Source of the DNA: Mycoavidus cysteinexigens
GTDB taxonomy: Bacteria > Pseudomonadota > Gammaproteobacteria > Burkholderiales > Burkholderiaceae
Length of the DNA: 64,000 nucleotides
Direction of reading: 5' to 3'
Assembly (NCBI RefSeq): GCF_003966915.1
Contig: NZ_AP018150.1
Location: forward strand, 1,798,001 to 1,862,000
This document shows positions 8,784 to 17,150 of the stretch, one piece after another; positions within the stretch are counted from its first letter, which is position 1, and every line of letters begins with the position of its first letter. Both the position numbers and the translations under genes were made by a program. The notes beneath the pieces are model-generated. The model saw only the letters and a program-made list of their open reading frames with translations. It ran no database searches and had not been told where the DNA came from.

Positions 8784-9293
8784 ATGTCAATTCAACTCGC
8801 CGACTATGGTGATGCACAGCTCGAGCGGGGTATCCCTGGACTCGAGGCCGATAATGGCCCCAACAGTATTGTGAACCGCCGTAATGCCAGTACCGCTGAG
8901 ATTGACTTTGGTTTAGCAGTTGCCGCAGGTGCTGACGCAGATACTGCGGTGTTGCCTTCTACAGGCTGCCGCATCATCGGTTTAAGCGTGCGCCACGCTA
9001 CGATGCAAGCGAATCAAACCGGCAACGTCAGCTATGCGCCCAAAGCTACCGTACCCGTCATGGAAATTGGACGGCTATGGGCCATCGCTAAAAACCCTGT
9101 CAGCCCAGGTGACGCAGTGACGACCGACGCGACGGGCGCACTCTCCACCGGCACGGCAATAGCCGTCCCTGGCGCTCTATGGGAAACCCAAGCCGCGGCC
9201 GGAGCGATTGCGCGCGTGCGGATTAACCTCCTCCCCCCTATGCCCGCCGCCTCCAGCTCGTCTAAAAAGACTACCTCAACCCAAGTTGAATAA
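8784..9293 (+). CDS. Capsid decoration/structural cement protein
   Basis: 169 residues preceded by a clear AGGAG site (8772-8776). It is Gly/Ala/Thr-rich with beta-type repeats and sits directly before the major capsid gene, as do DUF2190 or Gp24-like cement proteins that stabilise expanded capsids. The last ~20 residues (SSSSKKTTST) are a low-complexity tail that differs completely in prophage 2, while the body is nearly identical. That pattern suggests a surface-exposed tail. Confidence 0.7.
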   Translation: MSIQLADYGDAQLERGIPGLEADNGPNSIVNRRNASTAEIDFGLAVAAGADADTAVLPSTGCRIIGLSVRHATMQANQTGNVSYAPKATVPVMEIGRLWAIAKNPVSPGDAVTTDATGALSTGTAIAVPGALWETQAAAGAIARVRINLLPPMPAASSSSKKTTSTQVE

Positions 9294-9323
9294 CCCCCCC
9301 TTCTTCTTTTATTCTATTGAATT

Positions 9324-10292
9324 ATGCCGAACAAAATTCTTGCTGATGCGCTCAGCCGCACGTCTATTTTCCAAGACGCCAGCCTTATCCAAGATTCCTC
9401 TCAAGCCCTGGCTTTCTTAACCGGACAACTCGAATCTGTTGAAACACAGATTTACCAAAAAAAGCGTGCTCTTCTGGATTATGAAGCGCTGCTACCGATC
9501 TCAACCTCTGCCGGCCAATGGGCCACTTCGATTACCTATCGCATGAAGGATTTTGCCGGCCAAGGCCAGCGCCATAGCGGCAAAGGCGACGATATTCCTC
9601 GGGTCGATGTTCATTATGATACAAAATCCATACCGGTCATCTCAGGCTCAATTGGCTATGCGTATACTTTTAACGAATTGCGCATGTCCGCTAAATTAAA
9701 CTTAGCCATTGACCAAGATCGGGCTGAGGCCGCTTTTTATGCCTATCGCGCTCATCTCAACCAGGTAGGATTGTTTGGCGAAAAAGAACTCACCGGTTTA
9801 TTCAACTCTCCCTTTGTCCCTCAAGTCCAAGCCGGTGTCGGTAGCTGGACAACAGCGACGCCTGAACAGGTTTTAAAAGAACTCAACGAAGTGATTACGC
9901 AAGTCTGGACACAGACCAAGCGCAATAGCACACCCAATACGATCATTTTGCCTGGGGCGCACTACGCGCATCTTGCCAGCACACCGCGCAGCAAAGGATC
10001 GGATAAAACCATTTTGCAATACGTGCGCGAGAACAATATCGCCAAAGCCGAAAAAAATATCGATATTGACTTTCGAGGCGGGATTGACCTCGATCGCGCA
10101 GGTCAAAATCAAAGCACACGGATGATGGTTTACGAGAAAGATCCCGTCAATCTCGCCTTTCATATCCCCATGCCGCTGATGTTCCATGCGCCAGAGCAAC
10201 GCGGATTGGAATTACTCATCAACGGCGAATACAAATACTCCGGTGTTGAATTCCGTTATCCGAAGTCCGCTTTGTATATCGATGGGATTTAA
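9324..10292 (+). CDS. Major capsid protein, DUF2184 family
   Basis: 322 residues. The sequence (SITYRMKDFAGQGQRHSGKGDDIPRVDV, quoted in part; AHLNQVGLFGEKELTGLFN; NTIILPGAHYAHLAS; FHIPMPLMFHAPE) is typical of DUF2184 capsid proteins with an HK97-type fold. It forms the icosahedral shell. The two prophage copies differ mostly in the first ~40 residues and a few surface positions. It is followed without a gap by the DUF4054 connector gene. Confidence 0.93.
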   Translation: MPNKILADALSRTSIFQDASLIQDSSQALAFLTGQLESVETQIYQKKRALLDYEALLPISTSAGQWATSITYRMKDFAGQGQRHSGKGDDIPRVDVHYDTKSIPVISGSIGYAYTFNELRMSAKLNLAIDQDRAEAAFYAYRAHLNQVGLFGEKELTGLFNSPFVPQVQAGVGSWTTATPEQVLKELNEVITQVWTQTKRNSTPNTIILPGAHYAHLASTPRSKGSDKTILQYVRENNIAKAEKNIDIDFRGGIDLDRAGQNQSTRMMVYEKDPVNLAFHIPMPLMFHAPEQRGLELLINGEYKYSGVEFRYPKSALYIDGI

Positions 10293-10655
10293 ATGGCCAT
10301 TACACCGGCTGACGTTAAAGCGCGCTTTCCTGTGCTCGATGCGGTGGAAGAGGCACAGCTTCAACTGCTGATTGATGATACGCGCCCCTTCTTTAATATC
10401 GAACGTTGGGGCGCGTTTTATCCGCGGGGGGCCTGTCTATTGGTCGCACACTTCTGGAGCATGCAGCAGAAAGTCGACAAGGGCGAAACCGCTCCAGTTC
10501 ATGCCATTACATCTCGTAAAGCCGGCGAGGTTCAGCTTAACTATGCGTCCCCGAGCCCGCTAGAGATGCAAGATGCTTGGCTCGCAGCCACCAGCTACGG
10601 TCAACAATATCTTAGCTTGCGCAAACAGGTGGGCTTTGGCGCGCTCGTGGTGTGA
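10293..10655 (+). CDS. DUF4054 head-tail connector (adaptor)
   Basis: 120 residues, starting immediately after the capsid stop. The opening ITPADVKARFPVLDAVEE and the four-helix pattern match DUF4054, which corresponds to HK97 gp6/SPP1 gp15-like adaptors that bind below the portal. It is nearly identical in the two prophages. It is followed by the gp10-like gene with a short overlap. Confidence 0.85.
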   Translation: MAITPADVKARFPVLDAVEEAQLQLLIDDTRPFFNIERWGAFYPRGACLLVAHFWSMQQKVDKGETAPVHAITSRKAGEVQLNYASPSPLEMQDAWLAATSYGQQYLSLRKQVGFGALVV

Positions 10656-10657
10656 CG

Positions 10658-11119
10658 ATGAACTTTTCTAAATTGGATGGGCTGCTCAATCGAATCAAAG
10701 CGTTGGGCCAGAAAGAAATCTATGTCGGCGTCATTGCCAAAACTGCGCCACGCAAGGATCAAAAGGCCCGTTTCAGTAACGCTCAAATCGCTGCTGTGCA
10801 TGAATTTGGCGCACCCAATAAAGGCATTCCCGCACGGCCCTTTTTAAGATCGACGTTGATTCGAAATAAGCAGGTCTATACCGATGCACTCGCCACACAA
10901 CTGCGTAAGGCCGTCAGGCAAAAGCAATCGCCTGAACAAGCCTATCAGCAGGTGGGCTTTAAAGCCGCTCAAGACGTCCAACATGAAATCCGCCACGGCT
11001 CTCATGCGCCCCTCAAGGCTACGACAATCCAGCGCAAAAAGTCCAGCCAGCCACTGATCGATATTGGCCAACTGCACCAGTCGATCACTTCTATCGTGCG
11101 AGAGGTCAATGAATCTTAA
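10658..11119 (+). CDS. HK97 gp10-like neck/tail completion protein
   Basis: 153 residues from the ATG at 10658 (a GTG at 10652 is also possible and overlaps the upstream stop). The IAAVHEFGAPNKGIPARPFLRSTL stretch (quoted in part) is the conserved core of HK97 gp10-like and phage virion morphogenesis proteins, which complete the head-tail joint. It overlaps the next gene by 11 nt. Confidence 0.85.
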   Translation: MNFSKLDGLLNRIKALGQKEIYVGVIAKTAPRKDQKARFSNAQIAAVHEFGAPNKGIPARPFLRSTLIRNKQVYTDALATQLRKAVRQKQSPEQAYQQVGFKAAQDVQHEIRHGSHAPLKATTIQRKKSSQPLIDIGQLHQSITSIVREVNES

Positions 11120-11477
11120 GGCACTCTTTGATGAAAGTGAACTGACGCAGCGCATCACCCTTTCCCGCCGCTATGGCCAGCACCATCCCGACCATGGCGA
11201 GTGGTTAGAACAGTATTACATGCTTGAGGTCACCGCGATTGTCTATCCCGCCGGTCAGGACGATCTTTTAAAGCTTCCTGAAGGCGAGCGCTATTTGCCC
11301 GCGATTCGGATTTTGAGCCAAGACCCCCTGATCGAAGGCGATATTGCATTGCATCAAAACCATCGTTGGCGCTTAACTCAGCTCTCTAATTTTGCTCACT
11401 ATGGCTACTACGACGCAACAGCAGTTCGACATGAAGGCACTGCGCAGCCTACTGCGCGAGGTTTTGTCGTTACCTAG
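11109..11477 (+). CDS. Neck/head-closure region protein, unknown family
   Basis: 122 residues from the ATG at 11109. The extended frame from 11064 would sit inside the gp10-like gene, and the conserved protein starts MNLKALFDESELTQR. I do not recognise a named family, but position between the gp10-like gene and the tail terminator points to a head-closure or stopper-like protein. It is conserved to within four residues between prophages. It overlaps the following gene by 77 nt in another frame. Confidence 0.65.
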   Translation: MNLKALFDESELTQRITLSRRYGQHHPDHGEWLEQYYMLEVTAIVYPAGQDDLLKLPEGERYLPAIRILSQDPLIEGDIALHQNHRWRLTQLSNFAHYGYYDATAVRHEGTAQPTARGFVVT

Positions 11478-11901
11478 TGGCGCGGTACGTCCCTGTTATC
11501 AGGCTGGACCCTCTGGTACTGAACCCTGTGTGATTGTTTCTGTGCTGACTTCCGTTGAAATCGGCACCACCCGACAAGCGTTTGATGGCGCACGTGAAAT
11601 CGAGCGCTTGAGCACCGCGCGGCTCACCACCGTATCGATTGAAGCCTTTGGAAACAACGCCTACGCACTCATGCAAACGCTCACGACACTGTTACAAGCC
11701 AGCTCGACGCAAGCCATGCTGCGTACCCGCTTAAACGCTGGTTTAGTTACCCTCTCGCCGTTACGCGATTTAACCACGGTGATGGGCGCAGGACCTGAAG
11801 AACGCGCTCAGTTTGACGCCATTTTCTCGCACTCTGATTGCGTTGAGATCGATTTAAAACGAATTGAGCATGCCTCCGTTCTGACGCGCTCAGATATTTA
11901 A
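11401..11901 (+). CDS. Phage neck/tail terminator protein (LIC_12616-like)
   Basis: 166 residues from the ATG at 11401. The pattern (GPSGTEPCVIVSVLTSVEIGT, quoted in part; ISIEAFGNNAYALMQ-type segment; paired acidic C-terminus) fits the tail terminator family annotated LIC_12616 or Gp12-like neck terminator, which caps the tail tube and sets tail length. It is followed 17 nt later by the sheath gene, with a GGAG site between. Confidence 0.75.
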   Translation: MATTTQQQFDMKALRSLLREVLSLPSGAVRPCYQAGPSGTEPCVIVSVLTSVEIGTTRQAFDGAREIERLSTARLTTVSIEAFGNNAYALMQTLTTLLQASSTQAMLRTRLNAGLVTLSPLRDLTTVMGAGPEERAQFDAIFSHSDCVEIDLKRIEHASVLTRSDI

Positions 11902-11918
11902 TTTTTTGGAGAATTTAT

Positions 11919-13442
11919 ATGGCGACTTCGCTGCCTCTTAGCGAAATTATCAATGTTCAACTCAACGTCCAACCCCTCGCCCCCAGCCGACGGGATTTTG
12001 GCGTGTTGAATCTAATGACCCCTGAAGCCGGTCAGGTGTTTAATGATGCCCATACGCTGTATGCTGAATTTGCGAATGCTAACAGCGTTGAGCAAGCCTT
12101 TGGCAGCCATAGCACCACCGCTCAGGCTGCTCGCCTATTCTTTGCTCAAACCCCGCGCCCTAAACGCCTGGTGGTTTCGCGCTGGGTTCGTATTAAACGC
12201 ACGATAGCGGCCACTCACTCTAAACTCTATGGCGGACCGATGACCGCCACGTTAGAGCAGCTCAAAGCGGTCTCTGTCGGCTATTTCTCGATTAAGGTCG
12301 GCTCCTCCCTTAAAAACTACTCCAAAATCAATCTTTCTAGCGCCAATACGCATGAAGAAATAGCAACCCTGATCACCGCTAAAACCTCCGCCGATAAACT
12401 CACCGTGCATTGGGACAGTACGGGGCACCGCTTTATCGTCGAAGCGGATCAAGCCGGCGCAAGTCGCACATTAAGTTTAATGAACAGCGATGGGCAGCCG
12501 CTGACGGTAAGTAGCTCGCCCTCTTATTTAGGCACCCTTCTTAAGCTCGATAGCGCGGATGCCTATTCAGTCGCCGGCACCGATGCCGTCACGCTCGAAG
12601 CACACTCTCTCACCGAAGCACTCTCACAGCTTGAGGCCCGCTTTAATCACTGGTATGCCCTTAACATTCTTCACCCCTTAACCGATGTCCAAATCAAAGA
12701 GGTGGCCAATTGGGTCCTCGCTGCCAATAAAAAGATTTTGGGGTTGACGACTTCTAACCCTCAGCACCTGGAACCCAGTTTTTTAAATGTATTTAAGCAG
12801 TTGGCCGATCAGAAGAATGATCGCGTCGTCGCTTTGTATGACAAAGATAATCCCCATGCGGTCTTAAGCTGGCTCGCGCGTGCTTTATCGGTGAACTTCG
12901 CGGGGAATAACACGACGATCACGATGAAGTTCAAGCAACTGCCTGGCGTCACCCCGCATCCGCTCACGCTGACCGAAGCCAGTCAATGCAAAGCCTTAGG
13001 GATCAACTATTACACCTATTTCGACGAAACCGCGATGGTTGCCGAAGGGACAGTATTAGGCGGGCGCTTCTTTGATGAGGTGCATAGCCTAGATTGGTTC
13101 GTCGATGCCGTGCAAAAAGAAGTCGTCGCCACATTACACCGCAGTCCTACCAAGATTCCGCTGACGGATGCCGGCACGCATCAGCTCTTAGCGGCCGTTG
13201 AAAGCGTCTGCCGCGAAGGCGTGCGCAATGGCGCGTTTGCCGCAGGGGTGTGGCGGGGTGATCCGTTTGGGCATTTACACACCGGTGAGCGACTTGAAGA
13301 GGGCTTTTATGTGTGGGTCGATACCGTTGATCACCTCTCCAGCAGTGACCGTGAAGCCCGCAAAGCGCCCCCGATTCAAGTGGCGCTCAAACTCGCTGGC
13401 GCAATTCATGCTGCTGACATTCTTGTTAATTTTGATCGTTAA
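11919..13442 (+). CDS. Tail sheath-like protein, DUF3383 family
   Basis: 507 residues. The N-terminus (LSEIINVQLNVQPLAPSRRDFG) and later AGNNTTITMKFKQLPGV, INYYTYFDET and FDEVHSLDWFVDAVQ match DUF3383, the contractile sheath of a myovirus subgroup. Its presence, with tube, plug and J-like genes, shows that this phage has a contractile tail. It is the least diverged large gene between the two prophages (a handful of replacements), which suggests recent exchange or strong constraint. Confidence 0.88.
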   Translation: MATSLPLSEIINVQLNVQPLAPSRRDFGVLNLMTPEAGQVFNDAHTLYAEFANANSVEQAFGSHSTTAQAARLFFAQTPRPKRLVVSRWVRIKRTIAATHSKLYGGPMTATLEQLKAVSVGYFSIKVGSSLKNYSKINLSSANTHEEIATLITAKTSADKLTVHWDSTGHRFIVEADQAGASRTLSLMNSDGQPLTVSSSPSYLGTLLKLDSADAYSVAGTDAVTLEAHSLTEALSQLEARFNHWYALNILHPLTDVQIKEVANWVLAANKKILGLTTSNPQHLEPSFLNVFKQLADQKNDRVVALYDKDNPHAVLSWLARALSVNFAGNNTTITMKFKQLPGVTPHPLTLTEASQCKALGINYYTYFDETAMVAEGTVLGGRFFDEVHSLDWFVDAVQKEVVATLHRSPTKIPLTDAGTHQLLAAVESVCREGVRNGAFAAGVWRGDPFGHLHTGERLEEGFYVWVDTVDHLSSSDREARKAPPIQVALKLAGAIHAADILVNFDR

Positions 13443-13447
13443 TTCCT

Positions 13448-13888
13448 ATGAGTACTATTTTTAGTCCCCGTGACGTCTCTGTTTTAATCAATGGCGTGCG
13501 CCTCTCCGATTGGAGCGACGGCAACGATGTGATTCAGGCTAAATTGAATGCCGATGCTGGCAGCTACACGATGGGCGCGAATGGCACTGGTGTTTTTATT
13601 GCGAATCCCGACCAGTCCGGCACGCTGACCCTTAAAATTAAACAGCAGAGCCCCGATAACCATTATTTAGATCGTTTATTTAAGCAACAGCGCTCAACCA
13701 TCAAAACATTTATTCCCTTGACGCTCTCCATTGTCGATTTACTCAATGACGACAAAGTCAGCGGCCTCAATGGCTATTTCACCACCTCACCCGACTATAC
13801 GCGAGGCATGGGCCATAACGCGGTCACCTGGACCCTCGTCTTTGAACAGCTCACCATCACTCTAGAAAAAGGTTTAAAACGCGCATGA
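13448..13888 (+). CDS. Tail tube protein, DUF3277 family
   Basis: 146 residues, beginning six bases after the sheath stop. The beta-rich sequence (SVLINGVRLSDWSDGND, GADGxG-like TMGANGTGVFIANPDQSG, FTTSPDYTRGMG) matches DUF3277 tube proteins paired with DUF3383 sheaths. It polymerises as stacked hexamers around the tape measure. It overlaps the chaperone gene by 4 nt. Confidence 0.85.
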   Translation: MSTIFSPRDVSVLINGVRLSDWSDGNDVIQAKLNADAGSYTMGANGTGVFIANPDQSGTLTLKIKQQSPDNHYLDRLFKQQRSTIKTFIPLTLSIVDLLNDDKVSGLNGYFTTSPDYTRGMGHNAVTWTLVFEQLTITLEKGLKRA

Positions 13889-14280
13889 ACCCCCACCCAT
13901 TTGAACTCGACGGCATCACATACCGCATGACCCCCGCGAATGCGATGGCCGGCTGGGCCGCCTTAAAACAAGCAGGCAAATTACTTGAGGGGATTAAAGT
14001 TTCCCAAGAGAGCAACCTTGAAATCGGCACGCTTTTAGCCCATTTGGGCAGCCCTCAAGTCGCTGAAATCGAGCGTCTGATTTATGAACATACGACCGTT
14101 CAAGCGAATCAAGATAAACCCTTTCGGCTCGCCCATCAGCTTGAGACCCATTTTAATCAACATCGCTCGCACCTCATTCGCGTTCTGCTGGAAGGCTGTA
14201 AGGTGCAATTCGCCGATTTTTTCAAAGGGGGCGCTTGGAACAGTCTAAGCGCCCTCATGCCCACTCCGGTTCAGACCTAA
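13885..14280 (+). CDS. Tail assembly chaperone, short form
   Basis: 131 residues (FELDGITYRMTPANAMAGW, then a helical body) as in phage TAC proteins that hold the tape measure during tube assembly, like lambda gpG. The short form ends at 14280. A second, longer product is predicted by a -1 frameshift at 14217-14223, which joins it to the frame ending at 14438. It is placed between the tube and tape measure genes, exactly where G and G-T proteins lie. Confidence 0.82.
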   Translation: MNPHPFELDGITYRMTPANAMAGWAALKQAGKLLEGIKVSQESNLEIGTLLAHLGSPQVAEIERLIYEHTTVQANQDKPFRLAHQLETHFNQHRSHLIRVLLEGCKVQFADFFKGGAWNSLSALMPTPVQT

Positions 14281-14438
14281 TCGATTGGTTTATTTGGCTG
14301 CCCATCATGCGCAAGCACTGCACGCTCAATGAACTCAGAACCGTTTATACGTTGTCTGACTTGGTCGAGTTTCATCAGGCCATAGCGCAGTGGGACACCA
14401 TTCAAACCGAACTGACTCAAAGCACCCATGGTCGTTGA
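13885..14438 (+). CDS. Tail assembly chaperone, frameshifted G-T-like form
   Basis: Predicted fusion: frame 13885-14223, then a slip of -1 and continuation to the TGA at 14436-14438, about 184 residues. The added part (SKRPHAHSGSDLIDWF, then helical TLNELRTVYTLSDLVEFHQ) has no good start of its own: only a TTG at 14235 without a Shine-Dalgarno site, and the frame is open back to 14202. Lambda-type tails make such G-T proteins at a few percent of G. The slip site is described separately. Confidence 0.72.
14217..14254 (+). promoter_or_regulatory. Programmed -1 ribosomal frameshift signal
   Basis: The heptamer T-TTT-TTC (14217-14223) is in the correct phase of the chaperone frame. A 5-nt spacer follows, then a perfect 8-bp stem, GGGCGCTT (14229-14236) with AAGCGCCC (14247-14254), around a 10-nt loop. 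Slippery site, spacer and stem all match the standard -1 frameshift layout, and the -1 frame is open on both sides. Confidence 0.8.
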
Positions 14439-16092
14439 CGAATTTCTCTTTAAGCTCGGCGTCGTCGCGGATCTTAAGCAAGCCCAGCAGTTTCGCCAAG
14501 CGCTCTCCGATGTCGCCCGTACCGCTTCGATTGCTACAATCGCCGTGGGCGCATTGGCGGGTGGCCTCACCGCTTTCTTTGCCAAGGCATTGAATGGTCT
14601 CAATACGCTGAATCAAGCCGCACGCGAAACCGGCGTCAGCGCCGAATATTTACAGCAACTCGGCTTTGCTGCGGCGCAAAATGGTGCTTCTCTTGAAGCC
14701 GCCACGGCCTCAGTGCGCGGACTCTCTAAAGTCATTGGCGAGGCCGCCGATGGGATAGGACGAGGCGCACGCGCTTTTGAACATTACGGACTCTCAGCCA
14801 AAAACGCCAATGGCTCGATTAAATCCGTCACGCAGATGATGGGCGAATTGCAGGACAAAATGCAGCGCCTCTCTGATCCTCAGCGCAGTGCCTTCTTACA
14901 AAAGATGGGCATCGATGCGGCGATGGTGCAAACGCTACGCTTATCTAAAGCTGAACTGCACGAGCTGATGCAAGAGGCACAGGATTTAGGCATCGCGACA
15001 CAAGAGCAAGCGGATAGGGCTTCTGCCTGGGGCGATGCAATGGCCCGCATGGGCTGGGTATTCAAGTCTTTACGTACACAAATCGCTCTTGGTTTAGCGC
15101 CTCAGTTACTTCTACTCGCGGATCGCTTTAAAGCCTTTTTGTTACGCAATAAAGAGCTGATTCGGGATGGGCTGCGCCGGTTTATTGACATCCTGTTTGC
15201 TGCCGTACAAGCGCTGGTTCATACAGGGTCTGCGATGGATCGCGTGATCCGCCATACGATCGGATGGAAAGCGGCTCTATGGGCATTGGTCGGTGTCTTA
15301 GCCTGGGTCAAGCGCGCAACGATGGCCGCATTTGTCGTCAATCCCGTTGCGTGGCTCGCTGCGGCTATCGCAGGGCTAATTGTCTTGATCGATGACTTGA
15401 TGACCCATCTCCGAGGCGGTGAAGCCTCTTTGGCCAGATTTTGGGATTGGCTTGGAAACGGGATCAACTATGCCCAAGAAGCTTTTGCTCAATGCTGCAA
15501 CTATTTAACTCGGTTTCAAAAGACGCTGGCGCAGGTAGCCAGCAAAATTAAAGCTCTTATCAATTCAACCTGGGCACAGCTCGATCATTTGATTCGTCAA
15601 ACTTGGAAAAGCCTTTTAGCCAAAAGTACCGCACTTGTTGCCCGCCTTAAAACGCTATTTCTCTCGCTCTTAGAATCCGCTCGCACGCTATGGACGAATA
15701 TCGCGGATGGGATCGCTCAGGCTTTTGAAACGGCCTTTAACCGCATACAGCGCGCCTGGGATAGCGTCTTTGGATGGATATCTAAAGGCTGGGCTAAACT
15801 GCAATCCAGCTTCCGTTGGATGGGCGAAAAACTGAATCTGACCCAGGGAATCGATATTGCTCAAGCCGTCAACCTGGCTTCAGCTTCCGCTCATCCAGCT
15901 GCGCATCAAAGTAACACTGTGACCCACCATACTACGCATCAGGCGCAGAAAACTCAGCAAAACACCGTCCATCAAGACATTAAAATCCATATCGCCTCTT
16001 CCGATCCCGTCGCCGCAGGCCGCGCCACCGTGGATGCACTGCGTCAACAGCGCATTGCCACGCATAACAGCCACAGTGCGGCCAAGCTATGA
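14428..16092 (+). CDS. Tail tape measure protein
   Basis: 554 residues. Features: N-terminal helical region with LKQAQQFRQALSDVARTAS, a Gly/Ala-rich hydrophobic segment near residues 30-50, SAEYLQQLGFAAAQNG, a central cluster of hydrophobic helices (about residues 270-330: WKAALWALVGVLAWV, NPVAWLAAAIAGLIVLIDDL), and a His/Gln-rich tail. It fills the tube and sets its length; at about 1.5 angstrom per residue the tail would be roughly 80 nm, short for a myovirus. It starts 11 bases inside the frameshifted chaperone frame. Confidence 0.88.
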   Translation: MVVDEFLFKLGVVADLKQAQQFRQALSDVARTASIATIAVGALAGGLTAFFAKALNGLNTLNQAARETGVSAEYLQQLGFAAAQNGASLEAATASVRGLSKVIGEAADGIGRGARAFEHYGLSAKNANGSIKSVTQMMGELQDKMQRLSDPQRSAFLQKMGIDAAMVQTLRLSKAELHELMQEAQDLGIATQEQADRASAWGDAMARMGWVFKSLRTQIALGLAPQLLLLADRFKAFLLRNKELIRDGLRRFIDILFAAVQALVHTGSAMDRVIRHTIGWKAALWALVGVLAWVKRATMAAFVVNPVAWLAAAIAGLIVLIDDLMTHLRGGEASLARFWDWLGNGINYAQEAFAQCCNYLTRFQKTLAQVASKIKALINSTWAQLDHLIRQTWKSLLAKSTALVARLKTLFLSLLESARTLWTNIADGIAQAFETAFNRIQRAWDSVFGWISKGWAKLQSSFRWMGEKLNLTQGIDIAQAVNLASASAHPAAHQSNTVTHHTTHQAQKTQQNTVHQDIKIHIASSDPVAAGRATVDALRQQRIATHNSHSAAKL

Positions 16093-16829
16093 CGATCTCG
16101 GTGTTGCACCGCCGCATCGGCACCGTCACGCTCGATGCAACGCTCGCTGAGCAACATCAGTCGGTTTTACGCATTTCTGAAAACCCGATTGAATCCGGTG
16201 CGCTGATTGCCGATCATGCGGCGCTGGAGCCAAAACAAATTACGATCACAGGCATTGTCACCGATTACCAGCCACCGATCACCTACCCCACAGGAATGAA
16301 TCGCGCATTTTTGCGCAAAAGTCCCGACTTCTTTAATCAGCTTCCTTTGCCGACCGAAGTTAAAGCGGTCACGATGCAGGCCGCCTCGCGGATGCAGCGC
16401 GAACTCGGTTCTGCACCAACCCTTCAGCAGTCAATCGCTAGCAATCTAGAGCAGGCGCGCCCTCTCGTTCCCTGGCTACCGGCCTGGAGCGGAATCGATT
16501 CCAGCACAACGCAAGAGCGCGTGCAGCAGGTCTATGATGCTCTACTGGAATTACAACGGTCCATTGAGCCGATCGAGATTCTAACGGGCGCTAAGCTGTA
16601 TTCCAATATGCTCCTCCAGTCCATCAGCCTGAATCAGATGCAAGATGGCATCGCTGAATTCACGATCACCTGTCGGGAGATTTTAATCGTATCGACACAA
16701 TCGATCGCCGGCATTCAGCGCCAATCTGGCCGCGCCCGCAAGCAAGCCGCCGCTAAAACGCAAAAAGGCAAAGTCCAACTCCAGCCCGCCGACAAAAAGA
16801 AGTCGTTGCTGAAGCATCTATTGGGCTAA
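16089..16829 (+). CDS. Baseplate protein, Dit-like position
   Basis: 246 residues with an ATGA overlap to the tape measure gene. The N-terminus is beta-rich (IGTVTLDATLAEQHQSVLRI, quoted in part), as in Dit-type or gp53-like baseplate initiators. The C-terminus is strongly basic (RKQAAAKTQKGK, DKKKSLLKHLLG). Position between tape measure and baseplate plug supports a role in starting the baseplate hub. Family assignment is tentative. Confidence 0.6.
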   Translation: MTISVLHRRIGTVTLDATLAEQHQSVLRISENPIESGALIADHAALEPKQITITGIVTDYQPPITYPTGMNRAFLRKSPDFFNQLPLPTEVKAVTMQAASRMQRELGSAPTLQQSIASNLEQARPLVPWLPAWSGIDSSTTQERVQQVYDALLELQRSIEPIEILTGAKLYSNMLLQSISLNQMQDGIAEFTITCREILIVSTQSIAGIQRQSGRARKQAAAKTQKGKVQLQPADKKKSLLKHLLG

Positions 16830-16832
16830 GCC

Positions 16833-17150
16833 ATGCATTTGATCCCCGTTGATTCCGCCCCGTATCAAGAAATGACGATTGCGTTTAAAGGGCATGCGTT
16901 GCGCCTCACGCTGCGCTACAACAGTCTTGCCGATTATTGGGCGCTAGATATTTTTGATTTAAAGCGTGAACGCTATACCGCTCAAGGGCAGCCGCTGGTT
17001 GTGGGTGTGCCGATTTTATGGCGCAGGCCTATTGATTATTGCTTCATCCTCACCGATGAAAGCGGTATCGGCCTTGATCCCGTCGGCGGAGAAGATTTAG
17101 GCCAGCGCTGTTTACTTTACATTGCGGATAAAACGCAGATTCCTCTATGA
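16833..17150 (+). CDS. Baseplate plug protein
   Basis: 105 residues. The pattern ALRLTLRYNSLADYWALDI and DLKRERYTAQGQPLVVGV is that of small baseplate plug proteins found between tape measure and hub genes of contractile tails (phage baseplate plug family). It would sit at the tube end. It overlaps the hub gene by ATGA. Confidence 0.72.
   Translation: MHLIPVDSAPYQEMTIAFKGHALRLTLRYNSLADYWALDIFDLKRERYTAQGQPLVVGVPILWRRPIDYCFILTDESGIGLDPVGGEDLGQRCLLYIADKTQIPL

Larger units (their letters stand above)
134..14108 (+). repeat. Direct repeat unit 1: prophage 1 part homologous to 49279-64000
   Basis: Gene for gene colinear with the prophage 2 segment, at a distance of about 49.1 kb before the vapBC insertion and 49.9 kb after it. 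Similarity is mosaic: some stretches are almost identical and others have a difference every few bases, mostly silent. Confidence 0.9.
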
